Assembly: GCF_900021155.1 (NCBI RefSeq)
Contig: NZ_FCNT01000012.1
Coordinates: 62,001 to 126,000 of the forward strand
Origin: Alistipes sp. CHKCI003
GTDB lineage: Bacteria; Bacteroidota; Bacteroidia; Bacteroidales; Rikenellaceae
Direction of reading: 5' to 3'
Length of the DNA: 64,000 nucleotides
Both the position numbers and the translations under genes were made by a program. Positions 1-7,685 of the stretch are shown one piece after another; position 1 is the first letter of the stretch; each line of letters begins with the position of its first letter. The notes beneath the pieces were generated by a model. That model did no database searches. It worked only from the letters and a program-made list of their open reading frames with translations, and was not told where the DNA came from.

Positions 1-122
1 GGCGAAGCATGTTCGCGCTGGGTGCGGAACAGCGAGACGGAATCGGCCGGCTGCGTAAAGGCGGCGACGGCATCCGTCATTCCGGCCGCAGAGAGCAGCA
101 AGATGCACAGGAGTCTTCTCAT
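1..122 (-). CDS. N-terminus of an exported protein, cut by the window edge
   Basis: The first 40 codons read from an ATG at 122 and continue past the left edge. They begin with MRRLLCILLLSAAG, a signal peptide, followed by a mature start containing TQPADSVSLFRTQREHA. The start codon overlaps the stop of the preceding lipoprotein gene in an ATGA, so it is translationally coupled and third in the TonB-receptor operon. In Bacteroidota, a TonB receptor plus small lipoprotein is often followed by a large outer-membrane beta-barrel protein (the DUF6850 type), and that is my guess, but the visible part is too short to assign a family. Confidence 0.7.
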   Translation of the reverse strand, partial: MRRLLCILLLSAAGMTDAVAAFTQPADSVSLFRTQREHAS

Positions 123-538
123 CGTTCGGCGGCGTCCGCACCTGCGGACGCGGAGTTTTCGTACCAGAGCAAATCGATGCGAACGGTTTCCCGATCGTCG
201 AGCAGCGCCGCACGTGTATCGGCCGTTACCTGCCGCATGTACGATTCGCCGGTGGATTTGACAATATATTCGACAGTGCTGCCGCTGCCGATTCCGATCG
301 AATAGATTCCCTTTTGCAGGCGCACCGAGAGCACTCCGTCGCGGAAGTCGGACGAGGCGATCGACCGTCTCGTGTTGGCGTTGGTGAAGACCGCCGTAGC
401 CTGCAAGCGCACCATTTGCAGGGAATCGGGCAGCTGGACCGCGAGCGTCGCATCGGTAAACAGAGCCTCCGTATCCTTTTCCACGCAAGAACAGAGCACG
501 GCGCCGCACGACAGGAGGGTTAAAAACATTCGCTTCAT
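119..538 (-). CDS. Small lipoprotein in the TonB-receptor operon
   Basis: A 139-residue protein with a lipoprotein signal peptide ending in LCSC (cysteine 18), followed by the acidic stretch VEKDTE. That resembles the lipoprotein export signal that sends Bacteroidota lipoproteins to the cell surface. The rest is predicted beta-rich, compatible with an immunoglobulin-like or transthyretin-like fold, with no catalytic motif that I can see. The ATG at 538 was chosen because it gives the signal peptide; an upstream extension to 616 would run into the receptor gene. It lies 4 bp after the receptor stop and overlaps the next start by ATGA. Probably an accessory ligand-binding or plug-associated lipoprotein, similar in position to DUF4876 proteins; function unknown. 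Confidence 0.8.
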   Translation of the reverse strand: MKRMFLTLLSCGAVLCSCVEKDTEALFTDATLAVQLPDSLQMVRLQATAVFTNANTRRSIASSDFRDGVLSVRLQKGIYSIGIGSGSTVEYIVKSTGESYMRQVTADTRAALLDDRETVRIDLLWYENSASAGADAAER

Positions 539-542
539 AGCG

Positions 543-3314
543 TCATAATCTGAAATTGACCTCCATGCCGAAATAGGGCGAAGCATGACGACGCACGCGC
601 ACGCCGTCGACCACATAGCTCGGCATGTAATTGAACATCTGCGTAACGAACATGGCCGCCATCACCTTCTCGCGGAAAAGTTTTTTGGTAACTTTCAGGT
701 TGGTAGTCATGTAGAAAGGCACGTTTTCCCACCGGTAAGCCGCCTCGTTGTAGGAGCGGATGAGCCATTTGAGCAAAGGATCGGCGGCCGACTCGTCCGT
801 ATAGGCATGGACCGCTCCGTCGGGGCCGAAATAAGCGAACGGGCGGCTGCTTTTGAAACCGTTGTACTGCCGGTAATGCCACCGGCACTGGAACGTGAAC
901 GAAAAGCCCAGCCCCAGACGGGGTATGTCGGTGTCAATCATGAAATTGGTGTGCCACATCTCCCGTATATAATTTCCGTCGGAAGCATAGATTCCGGTGT
1001 AGACCAGCGACTTGCCGTTGATGACCGTCTCGGGGTTGTAATATACCGGATCGCTGTTGTCGTATTCGGTGCGGAACCATGCGCCCGTGATCGTCAGGCG
1101 GGTGCGCAGCGACTCGATACGCTGCGAGGAAAAGGTGAACTCGACGCCCCGCTTGCGGGTACGGCTGCCGTTCGTAACAGTCGCCGACGCACGCACCAAC
1201 GTATCGATCGTATAGGGCATGCCGTCGAGCGAAGGAGGGCCCGTAAGCTGCGTGTCGTCCACTCCGCTGTAATCGTACTGCTTGCGGGTGTAGCTCGCAT
1301 AGCGGTTCGCCGTGCGGAAGCCCGACTCCATATCCTCCTCGAAATAGGTGAACGACAATCGGTTGCCATCCAGTGTGATGTCGCCGCGCACCTCCCATTT
1401 GAAATTGCGCGCCGCACCGAGCGAATAGTTCGTCGGATCGACGACATAAGTTACCATGTTGATGCGGCGGAAGGCGGGATCGGAGTGGTAGTAATTGAGC
1501 TGCTGGAAATCGTAGTAGAGCGGGGCGGGGTAGAGCTGGCTCATGGTCGGGGTTTTCGTGTGCCATCCCACGCCGCCCGAAACGGCGGTCTCCAGCGTGC
1601 GGCGGCCGAGCTTCGCCGCCGGGAAGGAGAAGCGCACGTTCGCACGGGGATCGAAATAGAATCGCCCCCGCAAGGCATATGCTTCGGAGAGGTTGAGCAT
1701 GGTCGTAACGCGCACGCCGGCCATCACGTCGAGCCGCGAGCGGCCGAGCTTGACCGACGTGTCGTCCTCGACGAACAGACCGAGATCGTGCTGCGCCGGA
1801 ATATCGCTGTATGCGCGCGGCCGCGTCGAAGCGTCGGACGAGAGAGGCCGCAGCATGTCGTAGACCTGTCCGCGCCCGAGATTTTTGTCCAGCGACCAGT
1901 CGGCACCCGCGATGATCGTGCTGCTGGTCGTGGCGCTCTCGATCCCGAACTTCGCCACAGCCTTGGCATAGGCGTTCAGGGGTTGTCCGTCGACCGTCAG
2001 ATCGGCGATGTAGCTGGGTTCGAGAAACTGGGCGTCGTGCTCGCCCGGGGAGAGACTGTTGGGCACGGCCGTCGGGCGCGTAACCTGACAGAACTTGCGC
2101 CGTTCGATACGGTCGCGGGAGTAATCGACCGAAGCGACGACCTCCAAGGCGCGGAAGAATCCGTCGTCCTTCGACATATAGTCGAAATCGGCGCTCAGAG
2201 CGAAGCGGTTGTATTCGGATTTGAATTCGTCGAGGTTGCCGTTGTTGCTCTCGGGATCGACCTTGCGGTTGTCGAACGATCCGGTATAATCGAGATTGGT
2301 CCCCAGTGCGATCGTATGGCCGGAAAAGCCGTCCCATGTCTTGTGGACACGCAGCGACCCGGTCAGACGCTTGTAGTTTTCGAGTTTGTTGCGGGGGTCG
2401 GCCTTCGAATCGAGCAGGTCGGCGCCGAGGTTGACCGTAAGGCGGCGGTCGGGAATCTCGAATCCCTTGCCCAGATAGAACAATTTGCTGTCCATATCGG
2501 CCTTGAAACGGGCTGCGAGTGCATTTCCGCCCCGTTTGCGCTCGATCTTGACCAGTCCGCTGGTCAGATCGCCGTACTCGACCGAGGGGATGCCGCGGAC
2601 GATCTCGACATGCCGGATCTCGTCGGTCGAAATCGACCGCATGTCGACACCTTTATTTATAAAGGTCTTGCGTTCGAGCAGCTGGTCGATCCCGGGAACG
2701 TACTGCATGTTGGCGTCGTTGCGCACGGGTGCGCCGTCGATGACGAAGGAGGTGCCGAGCGACGAGGTGGCGTAATCGTCGTCCGAAACGCCGATCTCGC
2801 GCAGGTGAATCGTATTGGGTTCCGACAGCTGCGGCGAAGAAGAGGAACCGCCCGGAAGCAGCGCCAGCAGGTCGGCGAAACTCGACGGCTGGATGTGCTC
2901 CATCGCCTTGCGGTCGATCGTCGAAGAACTGGTGCCGCCCTTCGATTCGGAGGCCGTAACGACGACGTCGCGGATGGCGAAGGCGAACGCACGCAGCCGC
3001 ACCTCATAGTGCGACGGTCCTTCACCGGCGGATTCGACCGTCATATGCCGGGTCTCATATCCGACATATGCGATGCTCGCATCGTACAGGCCGGCCGGAA
3101 GCGCGAAGGTGCATTTTCCGGTAAAGTCGGTCGTCGCGGCATGTATCTTGCCGCTGCCGCGAGCTTTCAGCTCGACTGTGGCGTATGCCAGAGGTTCCGA
3201 CAGGGTGTCCGTAACCTCGAACTCGATCTCGATGCCCGCAGCGGGCTGGCCGTATGCCGGAGACGCCAGCAATGCCATACCGAAAAAATATGTCAGACAA
3301 CGCAAGAATCGCAT
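543..3314 (-). CDS. TonB-dependent outer-membrane receptor
   Basis: A 923-residue TonB-dependent receptor for energised uptake of a substrate across the outer membrane. The signal peptide covers about residues 1-22 (MRFLRCLTYFFGMALLASP). A carboxypeptidase-regulatory-like domain follows at about 27-107 (GKCTFALPAGLYDASIAYVG), then the plug from about 113 (VVVTASESKG) to about 250, then the 22-strand barrel to a C-terminus ending in FRL. The start at 3314 was chosen because a good promoter -7 box at 3340-3347 leaves only a short leader; an ATG at 3326 is also possible. There is no SusD partner, so a glycan system is less likely than a metal, cofactor or peptide substrate. First gene of the operon reading to the left edge; substrate unknown. 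Confidence 0.93.
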   Translation of the reverse strand: MRFLRCLTYFFGMALLASPAYGQPAAGIEIEFEVTDTLSEPLAYATVELKARGSGKIHAATTDFTGKCTFALPAGLYDASIAYVGYETRHMTVESAGEGPSHYEVRLRAFAFAIRDVVVTASESKGGTSSSTIDRKAMEHIQPSSFADLLALLPGGSSSSPQLSEPNTIHLREIGVSDDDYATSSLGTSFVIDGAPVRNDANMQYVPGIDQLLERKTFINKGVDMRSISTDEIRHVEIVRGIPSVEYGDLTSGLVKIERKRGGNALAARFKADMDSKLFYLGKGFEIPDRRLTVNLGADLLDSKADPRNKLENYKRLTGSLRVHKTWDGFSGHTIALGTNLDYTGSFDNRKVDPESNNGNLDEFKSEYNRFALSADFDYMSKDDGFFRALEVVASVDYSRDRIERRKFCQVTRPTAVPNSLSPGEHDAQFLEPSYIADLTVDGQPLNAYAKAVAKFGIESATTSSTIIAGADWSLDKNLGRGQVYDMLRPLSSDASTRPRAYSDIPAQHDLGLFVEDDTSVKLGRSRLDVMAGVRVTTMLNLSEAYALRGRFYFDPRANVRFSFPAAKLGRRTLETAVSGGVGWHTKTPTMSQLYPAPLYYDFQQLNYYHSDPAFRRINMVTYVVDPTNYSLGAARNFKWEVRGDITLDGNRLSFTYFEEDMESGFRTANRYASYTRKQYDYSGVDDTQLTGPPSLDGMPYTIDTLVRASATVTNGSRTRKRGVEFTFSSQRIESLRTRLTITGAWFRTEYDNSDPVYYNPETVINGKSLVYTGIYASDGNYIREMWHTNFMIDTDIPRLGLGFSFTFQCRWHYRQYNGFKSSRPFAYFGPDGAVHAYTDESAADPLLKWLIRSYNEAAYRWENVPFYMTTNLKVTKKLFREKVMAAMFVTQMFNYMPSYVVDGVRVRRHASPYFGMEVNFRL

Positions 3315-3339
3315 CACAATTTCCATTCGCAAAGCGAGA

Positions 3340-3371
3340 CAAAGGTAGGCACGACGCACAAACGGAGCAAT
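3340..3371 (-). promoter_or_regulatory. Promoter of the TonB-receptor operon
   Basis: On the minus strand, TACCTTTG at 3347-3340 matches the Bacteroidota -7 consensus TAnnTTTG exactly. An ATTG at about 3371-3368 lies 20 bp upstream as a weak -33 box. Transcription would start near 3333, giving a leader of about 20 nt before the ATG at 3314. Confidence 0.55.
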
Positions 3372-3562
3372 CGTCAGTTTTAGGTATATTTCCGGTCCAA
3401 TCCGTCGGCAACCATGCACCGATGCGGCCCCCATATACCGAAAACAGGGGACGACGGGGCGCAAAAGCAGCATCCGGACGGAAAAGAGCGGATGCGGAAT
3501 CCCGCACGCGAGGGGAGGAGCCGTATGCGGCCGCACTGCCGACGGGAGGGAAATCGGATGCG

Positions 3563-3600
3563 AAAAAGGGCTGTCTTACACGTTTTAGACAGCCCTTTTT
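3563..3600. terminator. Perfect hairpin with A/T flanks, probable bidirectional terminator
   Basis: AAAAAGGGCTGTCT (3563-3576), a 10-nt loop, then AGACAGCCCTTTTT (3587-3600): a 14-bp perfect stem whose outer end is A-run/T-run, as in bidirectional intrinsic terminators. It lies beyond the end of the recombinase gene and would insulate the receptor promoter. Confidence 0.6.
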
Positions 3601-3752
3601 CATCCATACTGTATTCGGGAACTTTTCCGAATACGCAATTCCCAGAGGGTTGAAAATACTTGTTGGACAACCCTTATTCAATCGTACCGCCATTCCGGAG
3701 TTTGTCCGAACAGGCAATGCCCGAAGGGTAAAAAACTTGCCGGACAGCCTCT
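3563..3752. repeat. Tandem palindromic intergenic repeat, locus A
   Basis: Minus-strand orientation. Three boundary motifs related to GGGCTGTCT / GGRYTGTCC occur at 3595-3587, 3673-3665 and 3751-3742, spaced 78 and 77 bp, so there are two tandem units of about 78 bp. Each unit reads roughly boundary, CAAGTWTTTT, ACCCTYYGGG, an AT- and G-rich middle with TCGGA, then ATGAA or TTGAA just before the next boundary. Related copies are at 6871-6957, 14470-14548, 25536-25646 and 57262-57340. It fills the space between the recombinase 3' end and the upstream side of the receptor promoter. Confidence 0.75.
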
Positions 3753-3757
3753 CCCGC

Positions 3758-4426
3758 TCACGGACGGCCGCTCCGTCTGCGCTGCGCCCGGTCCTTGCGG
3801 CGGCACTCTTTTTCGTCCAGCACCTTCCTGACGTCCTCGTGCTCGTCGCGGAACTTGGCGAACGTGTCCCGCGAGATGCCGAAACGCCTGCATATATCGC
3901 CGATCGAGCGGTCGCGTTTCAACATGTCGACGATGATATGCCGGTTGTCGAGCAGGATGTTCCTCTTCGTATAGCTGCCTTTCTTTCGTCCGAGCACGGC
4001 CCCTTCGGCCTTTCTCAGGGCAAGAGCCTCTTTCGTCCGCATCGAAATCAGGCTGTGTTCGATTTCCGCCACCAATCCGAAGGCGAAGCAGAGCACTTTG
4101 CTGTTGATGGTATTGTCGAACGAATACCCCTCTTTGGTCGTGTAGAGGTTGATGCCCTTCTCCAGACACTTGCCCATGATGGCCATAATGTCCGTCAACG
4201 TCCGGCTCAGGCGCGACACCTCCGTGATAATGAGCGTATCGCCGTATTTCATGCGCTGCAACAGACCGCCGAGCTTGCGGTCGCTGCGTTTTTTCTTGCC
4301 GCTGACGACTTCCGTTACCCAATGGCTGACGAAAAGATTTCTACTGTCGGCGAAACGCCGGATTTCATCCTCTTGGTTAGCCAAGTGCTGTTTGCTGGTG
4401 CTAACTCTCAAATAGCCTACGATCAT
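3758..4426 (-). CDS. Serine site-specific recombinase (Mpi-type DNA invertase)
   Basis: A 222-residue small serine recombinase. The catalytic serine is S9 in GYLRVSTS; the domain continues with DTLIITEVSRLSRT, the conserved arginine-rich active-site helix, then the long E helix (EIEHSLISMRTKEAL). A C-terminal helix-turn-helix follows at about 165-190 (IGDICRRFGISRDTF), and the tail is very basic. This organisation and length match the Bacteroides master DNA invertase (Mpi) and related invertases that flip promoters of surface loci. It stands alone, in the same direction as the TonB-receptor operon and separated from it by the repeat array. No flanking resolvase partner or transposase is present. 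I could not find a convincing invertible segment beside it, so the target sites may be elsewhere. Confidence 0.88.
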   Translation of the reverse strand: MIVGYLRVSTSKQHLANQEDEIRRFADSRNLFVSHWVTEVVSGKKKRSDRKLGGLLQRMKYGDTLIITEVSRLSRTLTDIMAIMGKCLEKGINLYTTKEGYSFDNTINSKVLCFAFGLVAEIEHSLISMRTKEALALRKAEGAVLGRKKGSYTKRNILLDNRHIIVDMLKRDRSIGDICRRFGISRDTFAKFRDEHEDVRKVLDEKECRRKDRAQRRRSGRP

Positions 4427-4950
4427 ACTTATTTAACTATTTTACGGAAGCTGCATTGCCCCCGTTTTCACCGAGTAATATTAAGGCATTATAGCAGCAA
4501 ACAGCGTATTTCAGAACAATAATGGTGCAAATGTATGAAAGAAATAGGTCGTTCTATGGCAGAATACGAAGAGCAGACATGGAAATCGGCTTCCGAGGCT
4601 GTTCTTTCCCCTGCCTGCAAAGGCTGCTCGACACACCGCACCGACGGACGGCGATCCATGCGCGGGTTCATCGACACGGATTGCAGCGAGACGGGGCGGA
4701 GCGCAATGCAGCGGCAGGCCCCGTTCGGAAGCGCCGAAAATTTTTTCGTTCTTTAGCCGCTTGTTTGCAGAACCATAGCCCGACGACGCTCTTCCGAAGG
4801 GTCGGCATGCCCTTTTATGGCATCAATGATGTATGTGAACATACGCCCGTAAGGTCGAATGATCGCACGTTCCGACGGCTAACGAGGCGATACAAACGAT
4901 TACGGTTCAACCGATTTTTTCACTAAATCAACTAAATTTACAAAACTGCC
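4427..4950. other. Intergenic region between divergent recombinase and spondin genes
   Basis: 524 bp without a convincing gene; the short open frames here have no recognisable composition. It must hold both divergent promoters. Only one clear -7 box was found (minus strand, 4535-4528). No inverted-repeat pair that would mark an invertible promoter was recognised by eye. Confidence 0.5.
4528..4535 (-). promoter_or_regulatory. Possible promoter of the recombinase gene (-7 box)
   Basis: Minus-strand TACATTTG matches TAnnTTTG about 100 bp upstream of the recombinase start. No clear TTG was found at the -33 position, so this is only a candidate. Confidence 0.35.
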
Positions 4951-6198
4951 ATGAAAAAACAGTACTTTTCCGCCGCACTCGCAGCGACTTTGCTTTTCGC
5001 AGGCTTCGGCTTCACGGCCTGCGACGACGATGACGACAATGTCGCTCCCGGGACCCGGCCGACGATCAAATTCGAAAACGTAGTCGCCACGAAAAATTAC
5101 GTTCAGAGCGGCAGCTTCGACGCCGTGAACCCCGGTGCCAGCACGACCTTCACGTTCCACGCCGCCAAGGGCGAGCGCCTGATGCTCGCGTCCATGTACG
5201 GTTATTCGAACGACCTTTTCTTCGCACCCGAAAATCCGGGCATCCGGCTCTTCGACGATTCGGGCGTTCCGTACACGGGCGTCATTGCCGATGCCGTGAA
5301 ACTCTGGGACAACGGTACACGTGTCAACGAACAGCCCGGGCCGGATGTCAACCATCCGGGAGTGGCTCAGGCGGGCGTCGTAACCGAAGTCAACGGCACG
5401 GACGCGGAGGGGCACAGCTACCTGCCTGCCTCCAGCCTGTTTCAGGTGAGCCTGAGCTTCGATGCCGTGCAGTCGCTCTTCACCTGCACGATCACGAACA
5501 TCTCGGAAGGCACGGCCAATGAGACCCCCTTCTCGGCCGGCGTCTACGTCGTATCGAACATTCTCGACGACAAGCTCGTGATGGACGAACCCTTCTTCAG
5601 CGCCGGTCAGAAATCGGGCGCCGAGCTGACCAAGCTGGCCGAGGAGGGCGATGTCGATCCGCTCAAGACGCTCGTAACGAGCCAGACCGGGATCATAACC
5701 ACCCTTATGAGCGCCATCGTCGTCGTGTATACGGGCGACACCAACCCCATCTACACACTCGGCGAAAAGGATGCGCAGCTCGGTCTGTCGGCACTCGCAC
5801 AGCGCGGCGACCCCGCGCCCTTGCAGGCTTCGCTGGAAAAAGTACCGCAGGTCCGCAAGATCTACGTCATCAAACAGACCGTGCAACCCAAGGAGAGCAT
5901 GGAGTGCACGTACGAAGCGGCAGCCAACGAGAAAATCGCTTTCGCCACCATGTTCGGCTATTCGAACGACTGGTTCTTCGCCAACAACGCGGAACTTCCC
6001 GCGCTGACCAAAGGCGACGTTACGAGCAAGACGGTGCTGCTGGACGACGGCACGGCCGTGAGCCAATACCCGGGAGCCGGCAATGCGCAATCCATCTTCG
6101 ACGGGACGGTGATGCCCGAAGACGAAGCGATCAGCGTCGTGGGCGACACGTTCCCGGTACCGTCCGTGGACCAGATCGTGAAGATTACGATCTACTGA
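4951..6198 (+). CDS. Surface lipoprotein with spondin-type modules
   Basis: A 415-residue lipoprotein. The signal peptide ends in FTAC (cysteine 24), and the cysteine is followed by five aspartates, a strong acidic signal for surface display in Bacteroidota. The body contains the typical Spondin_N phrases in two sets. One set is near residues 85-115 (YGYSNDLFFAPENPG, later KLWDNGTRVNEQPG). The other is near 330-390 (FGYSNDWFFAN, LLDDGTAVSQYPGAG), with SAGVYVVSN and an ALAQRGDPAPL-type segment between. So it appears to carry one and a half to two spondin modules. Bacterial spondin proteins are secreted and of unknown role; adhesion or matrix binding is an inference from the eukaryotic domain. 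Monocistronic, followed by an intrinsic terminator at 6223. Confidence 0.85.
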   Translation: MKKQYFSAALAATLLFAGFGFTACDDDDDNVAPGTRPTIKFENVVATKNYVQSGSFDAVNPGASTTFTFHAAKGERLMLASMYGYSNDLFFAPENPGIRLFDDSGVPYTGVIADAVKLWDNGTRVNEQPGPDVNHPGVAQAGVVTEVNGTDAEGHSYLPASSLFQVSLSFDAVQSLFTCTITNISEGTANETPFSAGVYVVSNILDDKLVMDEPFFSAGQKSGAELTKLAEEGDVDPLKTLVTSQTGIITTLMSAIVVVYTGDTNPIYTLGEKDAQLGLSALAQRGDPAPLQASLEKVPQVRKIYVIKQTVQPKESMECTYEAAANEKIAFATMFGYSNDWFFANNAELPALTKGDVTSKTVLLDDGTAVSQYPGAGNAQSIFDGTVMPEDEAISVVGDTFPVPSVDQIVKITIY

Positions 6199-6222
6199 GG
6201 CCGGACACCGTACCGACCGCAG

Positions 6223-6254
6223 CCGGAGCCGCACGACGCGCTCCGGTTTTTTTT
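6223..6254 (+). terminator. Intrinsic terminator after the spondin lipoprotein
   Basis: CCGGAGC at 6223-6229 pairs with GCTCCGG at 6240-6246, followed by eight T residues at 6247-6254. It lies 25 bp after the stop codon. Confidence 0.85.
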
Positions 6255-6361
6255 GCCGCGCACGACGCACGAGGACACGCACGGTAGCGCATACAGCCGC
6301 CGCAGCGACGCAAGCGGCATATTTTTTGCCTCCGTACGGTCGTATCAAAACTTTTCGAGCT

Positions 6362-6592
6362 ATGTCGATTCTTCGTTCACAAGAGGGTAAAGGTACCGTC
6401 GCCGTCGAAAAACAGACGGCGAAAATTCCTTCGATCGTTTATTTCGCCGCGGGGATGATTCCTCTGGCGGCCTCCGCGTGTCTGATGCACCGCAAACGTC
6501 CGCATGCAGCGCTGGCGGTGGGGCAATGGGCGGCACCTCTGCTGATTATGGGGCTGTACAACAAACTGGTCAAAACAGAAGGCCACGACTGA
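6362..6592 (+). CDS. Small membrane protein of unknown function
   Basis: A 76-residue protein starting MSILRSQEGKGTVAVEKQ. After a polar N-terminus of about 25 residues it has two hydrophobic segments, about 27-47 (IPSIVYFAAGMIPLAASACLM) and about 53-70 (ALAVGQWAAPLLIMGLYN), so it should be a two-helix inner-membrane protein. The ATG at 6362 is preferred over an in-frame codon at 6326 because the upstream residues are unlikely to be coding. I do not recognise the family. It is followed by a GC-rich hairpin at 6616. Confidence 0.6.
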   Translation: MSILRSQEGKGTVAVEKQTAKIPSIVYFAAGMIPLAASACLMHRKRPHAALAVGQWAAPLLIMGLYNKLVKTEGHD

Positions 6593-6615
6593 CGGCCGCA
6601 CCGGCGGAGAAGGGG

Positions 6616-6645
6616 GGGGGAGGTGTCGACGAAGACACCTCCCCC
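6616..6645. terminator. GC-rich hairpin, probable terminator
   Basis: GGGGGAGGTGTC (6616-6627), a 6-nt loop, then GACACCTCCCCC (6634-6645): a 12-bp perfect stem, 23 bp after the stop of the small membrane protein. It lacks a proper T tract (only TT follows). Confidence 0.55.
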
Positions 6646-6870
6646 TTCCACGTGTGCCGGAACCGGCAAAATACGAAGCACCGGGCTCACGGCGAAGGGA
6701 GTGTGCCTGCCGTGCGATTCCGGGCCGCGATACCGGAAATACTGAAGCGGTCTCCCGTCATGGCACGCGCCGGTCCTTTTCCCGGAGCAAGGCGAAGGAG
6801 CCGACGTCCGGACGGCCGCACCGGCGACACGTTTTTCTACCGCGCGAAGAGTTCGCCCCGCCTTCCGCTC

Positions 6871-6957
6871 CTTAGGGAAACGCATGTCCGGAAAAGACAC
6901 CGAACGGCGGTACGAACAAAAAGAGGCTGTCCGACAACATTCGGACAGCCTCTTTTT
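6871..6957. repeat. Palindromic intergenic repeat, locus B
   Basis: A single unit of the dispersed family. An interior resembling locus A (a GGGAAACGCATGTCCGGAAAAG segment, read as GGGAA, TCCGGAAAAG) ends in a hairpin from 6918 to 6957 in which GAGGCTGTCCGA pairs with TCGGACAGCCTC, flanked by five A on one side and five T on the other. It lies between convergent genes and probably acts as a bidirectional terminator. Confidence 0.7.
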
Positions 6958-7102
6958 CGGTCGAGCCGTGAGAAAGGAAATGCACCGTCTGCTGCTTTTC
7001 GCATACCTTCGTGCCGGACGTTCCCGCAGCTCGCGGAGCGGGGCGGCGCACCCTTTCGCGGCGAAGCGCGCCGGCGCTGCGGCGAAAGACGCCTGCGGAC
7101 CG

Positions 7103-7579
7103 CTACATGCCGGTGCCGTTCATCGCAAGAATATAGGCGTTGAGATAGGTGGCGAAAGCCAGCCAACAGAGATAGGGTGCGAACAACCAAGCGGCACCGG
7201 TACGCACCTTCGCGCTGCGCACTGCATACAGCAGCGCCAACGCATCGAGCACCACGATGTCGATCATGCCCAACAGCGGGCTGCGGCACACGAAAAACAG
7301 GATGCTCCACAGGAAATTGAACCCCAACTGGAAAAACCAAATCGTCATCACGCCTTTGCGCGCATGCGCACCGGAGTTCAGCACCAGACCTGCGGAGATG
7401 CCCATGCAGAGATAAATGATGCTCCATGCGATCGGAAAGACGACGTCCGGGGGTGTCAAAGCCGGCTTTATCAGATAGGGATACCAATATTCGATCGAAT
7501 CGCTCTGCAACCATCCCGCAAGCCCGCCCAGCACGAAGCAGAGGAGCGTCGGGAGAATATATGCCATCGCTTTTTTCAT
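7103..7579 (-). CDS. tspO: TspO/MBR family membrane protein
   Basis: A 158-residue, five-helix membrane protein of the tryptophan-rich sensory protein / translocator protein family, which binds porphyrins and sterol-like ligands. Diagnostic motifs are KPALTPPDVVFPIAW at the helix 1-2 loop, WFFQLGFNFLWSILFF in helix 3 and PYLCWLAFATYLNAYI in helix 5. The ATG at 7579 gives the family's usual length; extension to 7756 would add an unrelated arginine- and glycine-rich leader. It is 106 bp downstream of the exporter operon in the same direction and may be co-transcribed or separate. Role in this organism unknown. Confidence 0.93.
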   Translation of the reverse strand: MKKAMAYILPTLLCFVLGGLAGWLQSDSIEYWYPYLIKPALTPPDVVFPIAWSIIYLCMGISAGLVLNSGAHARKGVMTIWFFQLGFNFLWSILFFVCRSPLLGMIDIVVLDALALLYAVRSAKVRTGAAWLFAPYLCWLAFATYLNAYILAMNGTGM

Positions 7580-7685
7580 GGTTCGGACGTTTTTAAGTGC
7601 GACGTTGCAAAATCGGTGCCCGATTTTTCGCGGGCGGCTTCCGCAGGGGACCGGTCCGCACGGCCCCGCCGCCCCGGGCTCCCGA

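Larger units (their letters stand above)
6593..7102. other. Convergent intergenic region with hairpin and repeat copy
   Basis: 510 bp between the small membrane protein (+) and tspO (-). It contains a strong hairpin at 6616-6645, a nine-G tract at 6612-6620 and a copy of the palindromic repeat family at 6871-6957. I see no gene in the remainder. Confidence 0.6.

Noticed and set aside
585-3383. A 932-codon open frame on the plus strand, antisense to the TonB receptor
   Set aside because: It is a composition shadow: GC-rich third positions leave the antisense frame open. The product is arginine/valine-rich with no known domain, whereas the minus frame is a full receptor.
4427-4950. Invertible promoter beside the recombinase
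   Set aside because: I looked for paired inverted repeats, including the Mpi-like ACGTWCGT core, and found none here; isolated matches such as the one near 26402 lie inside genes.
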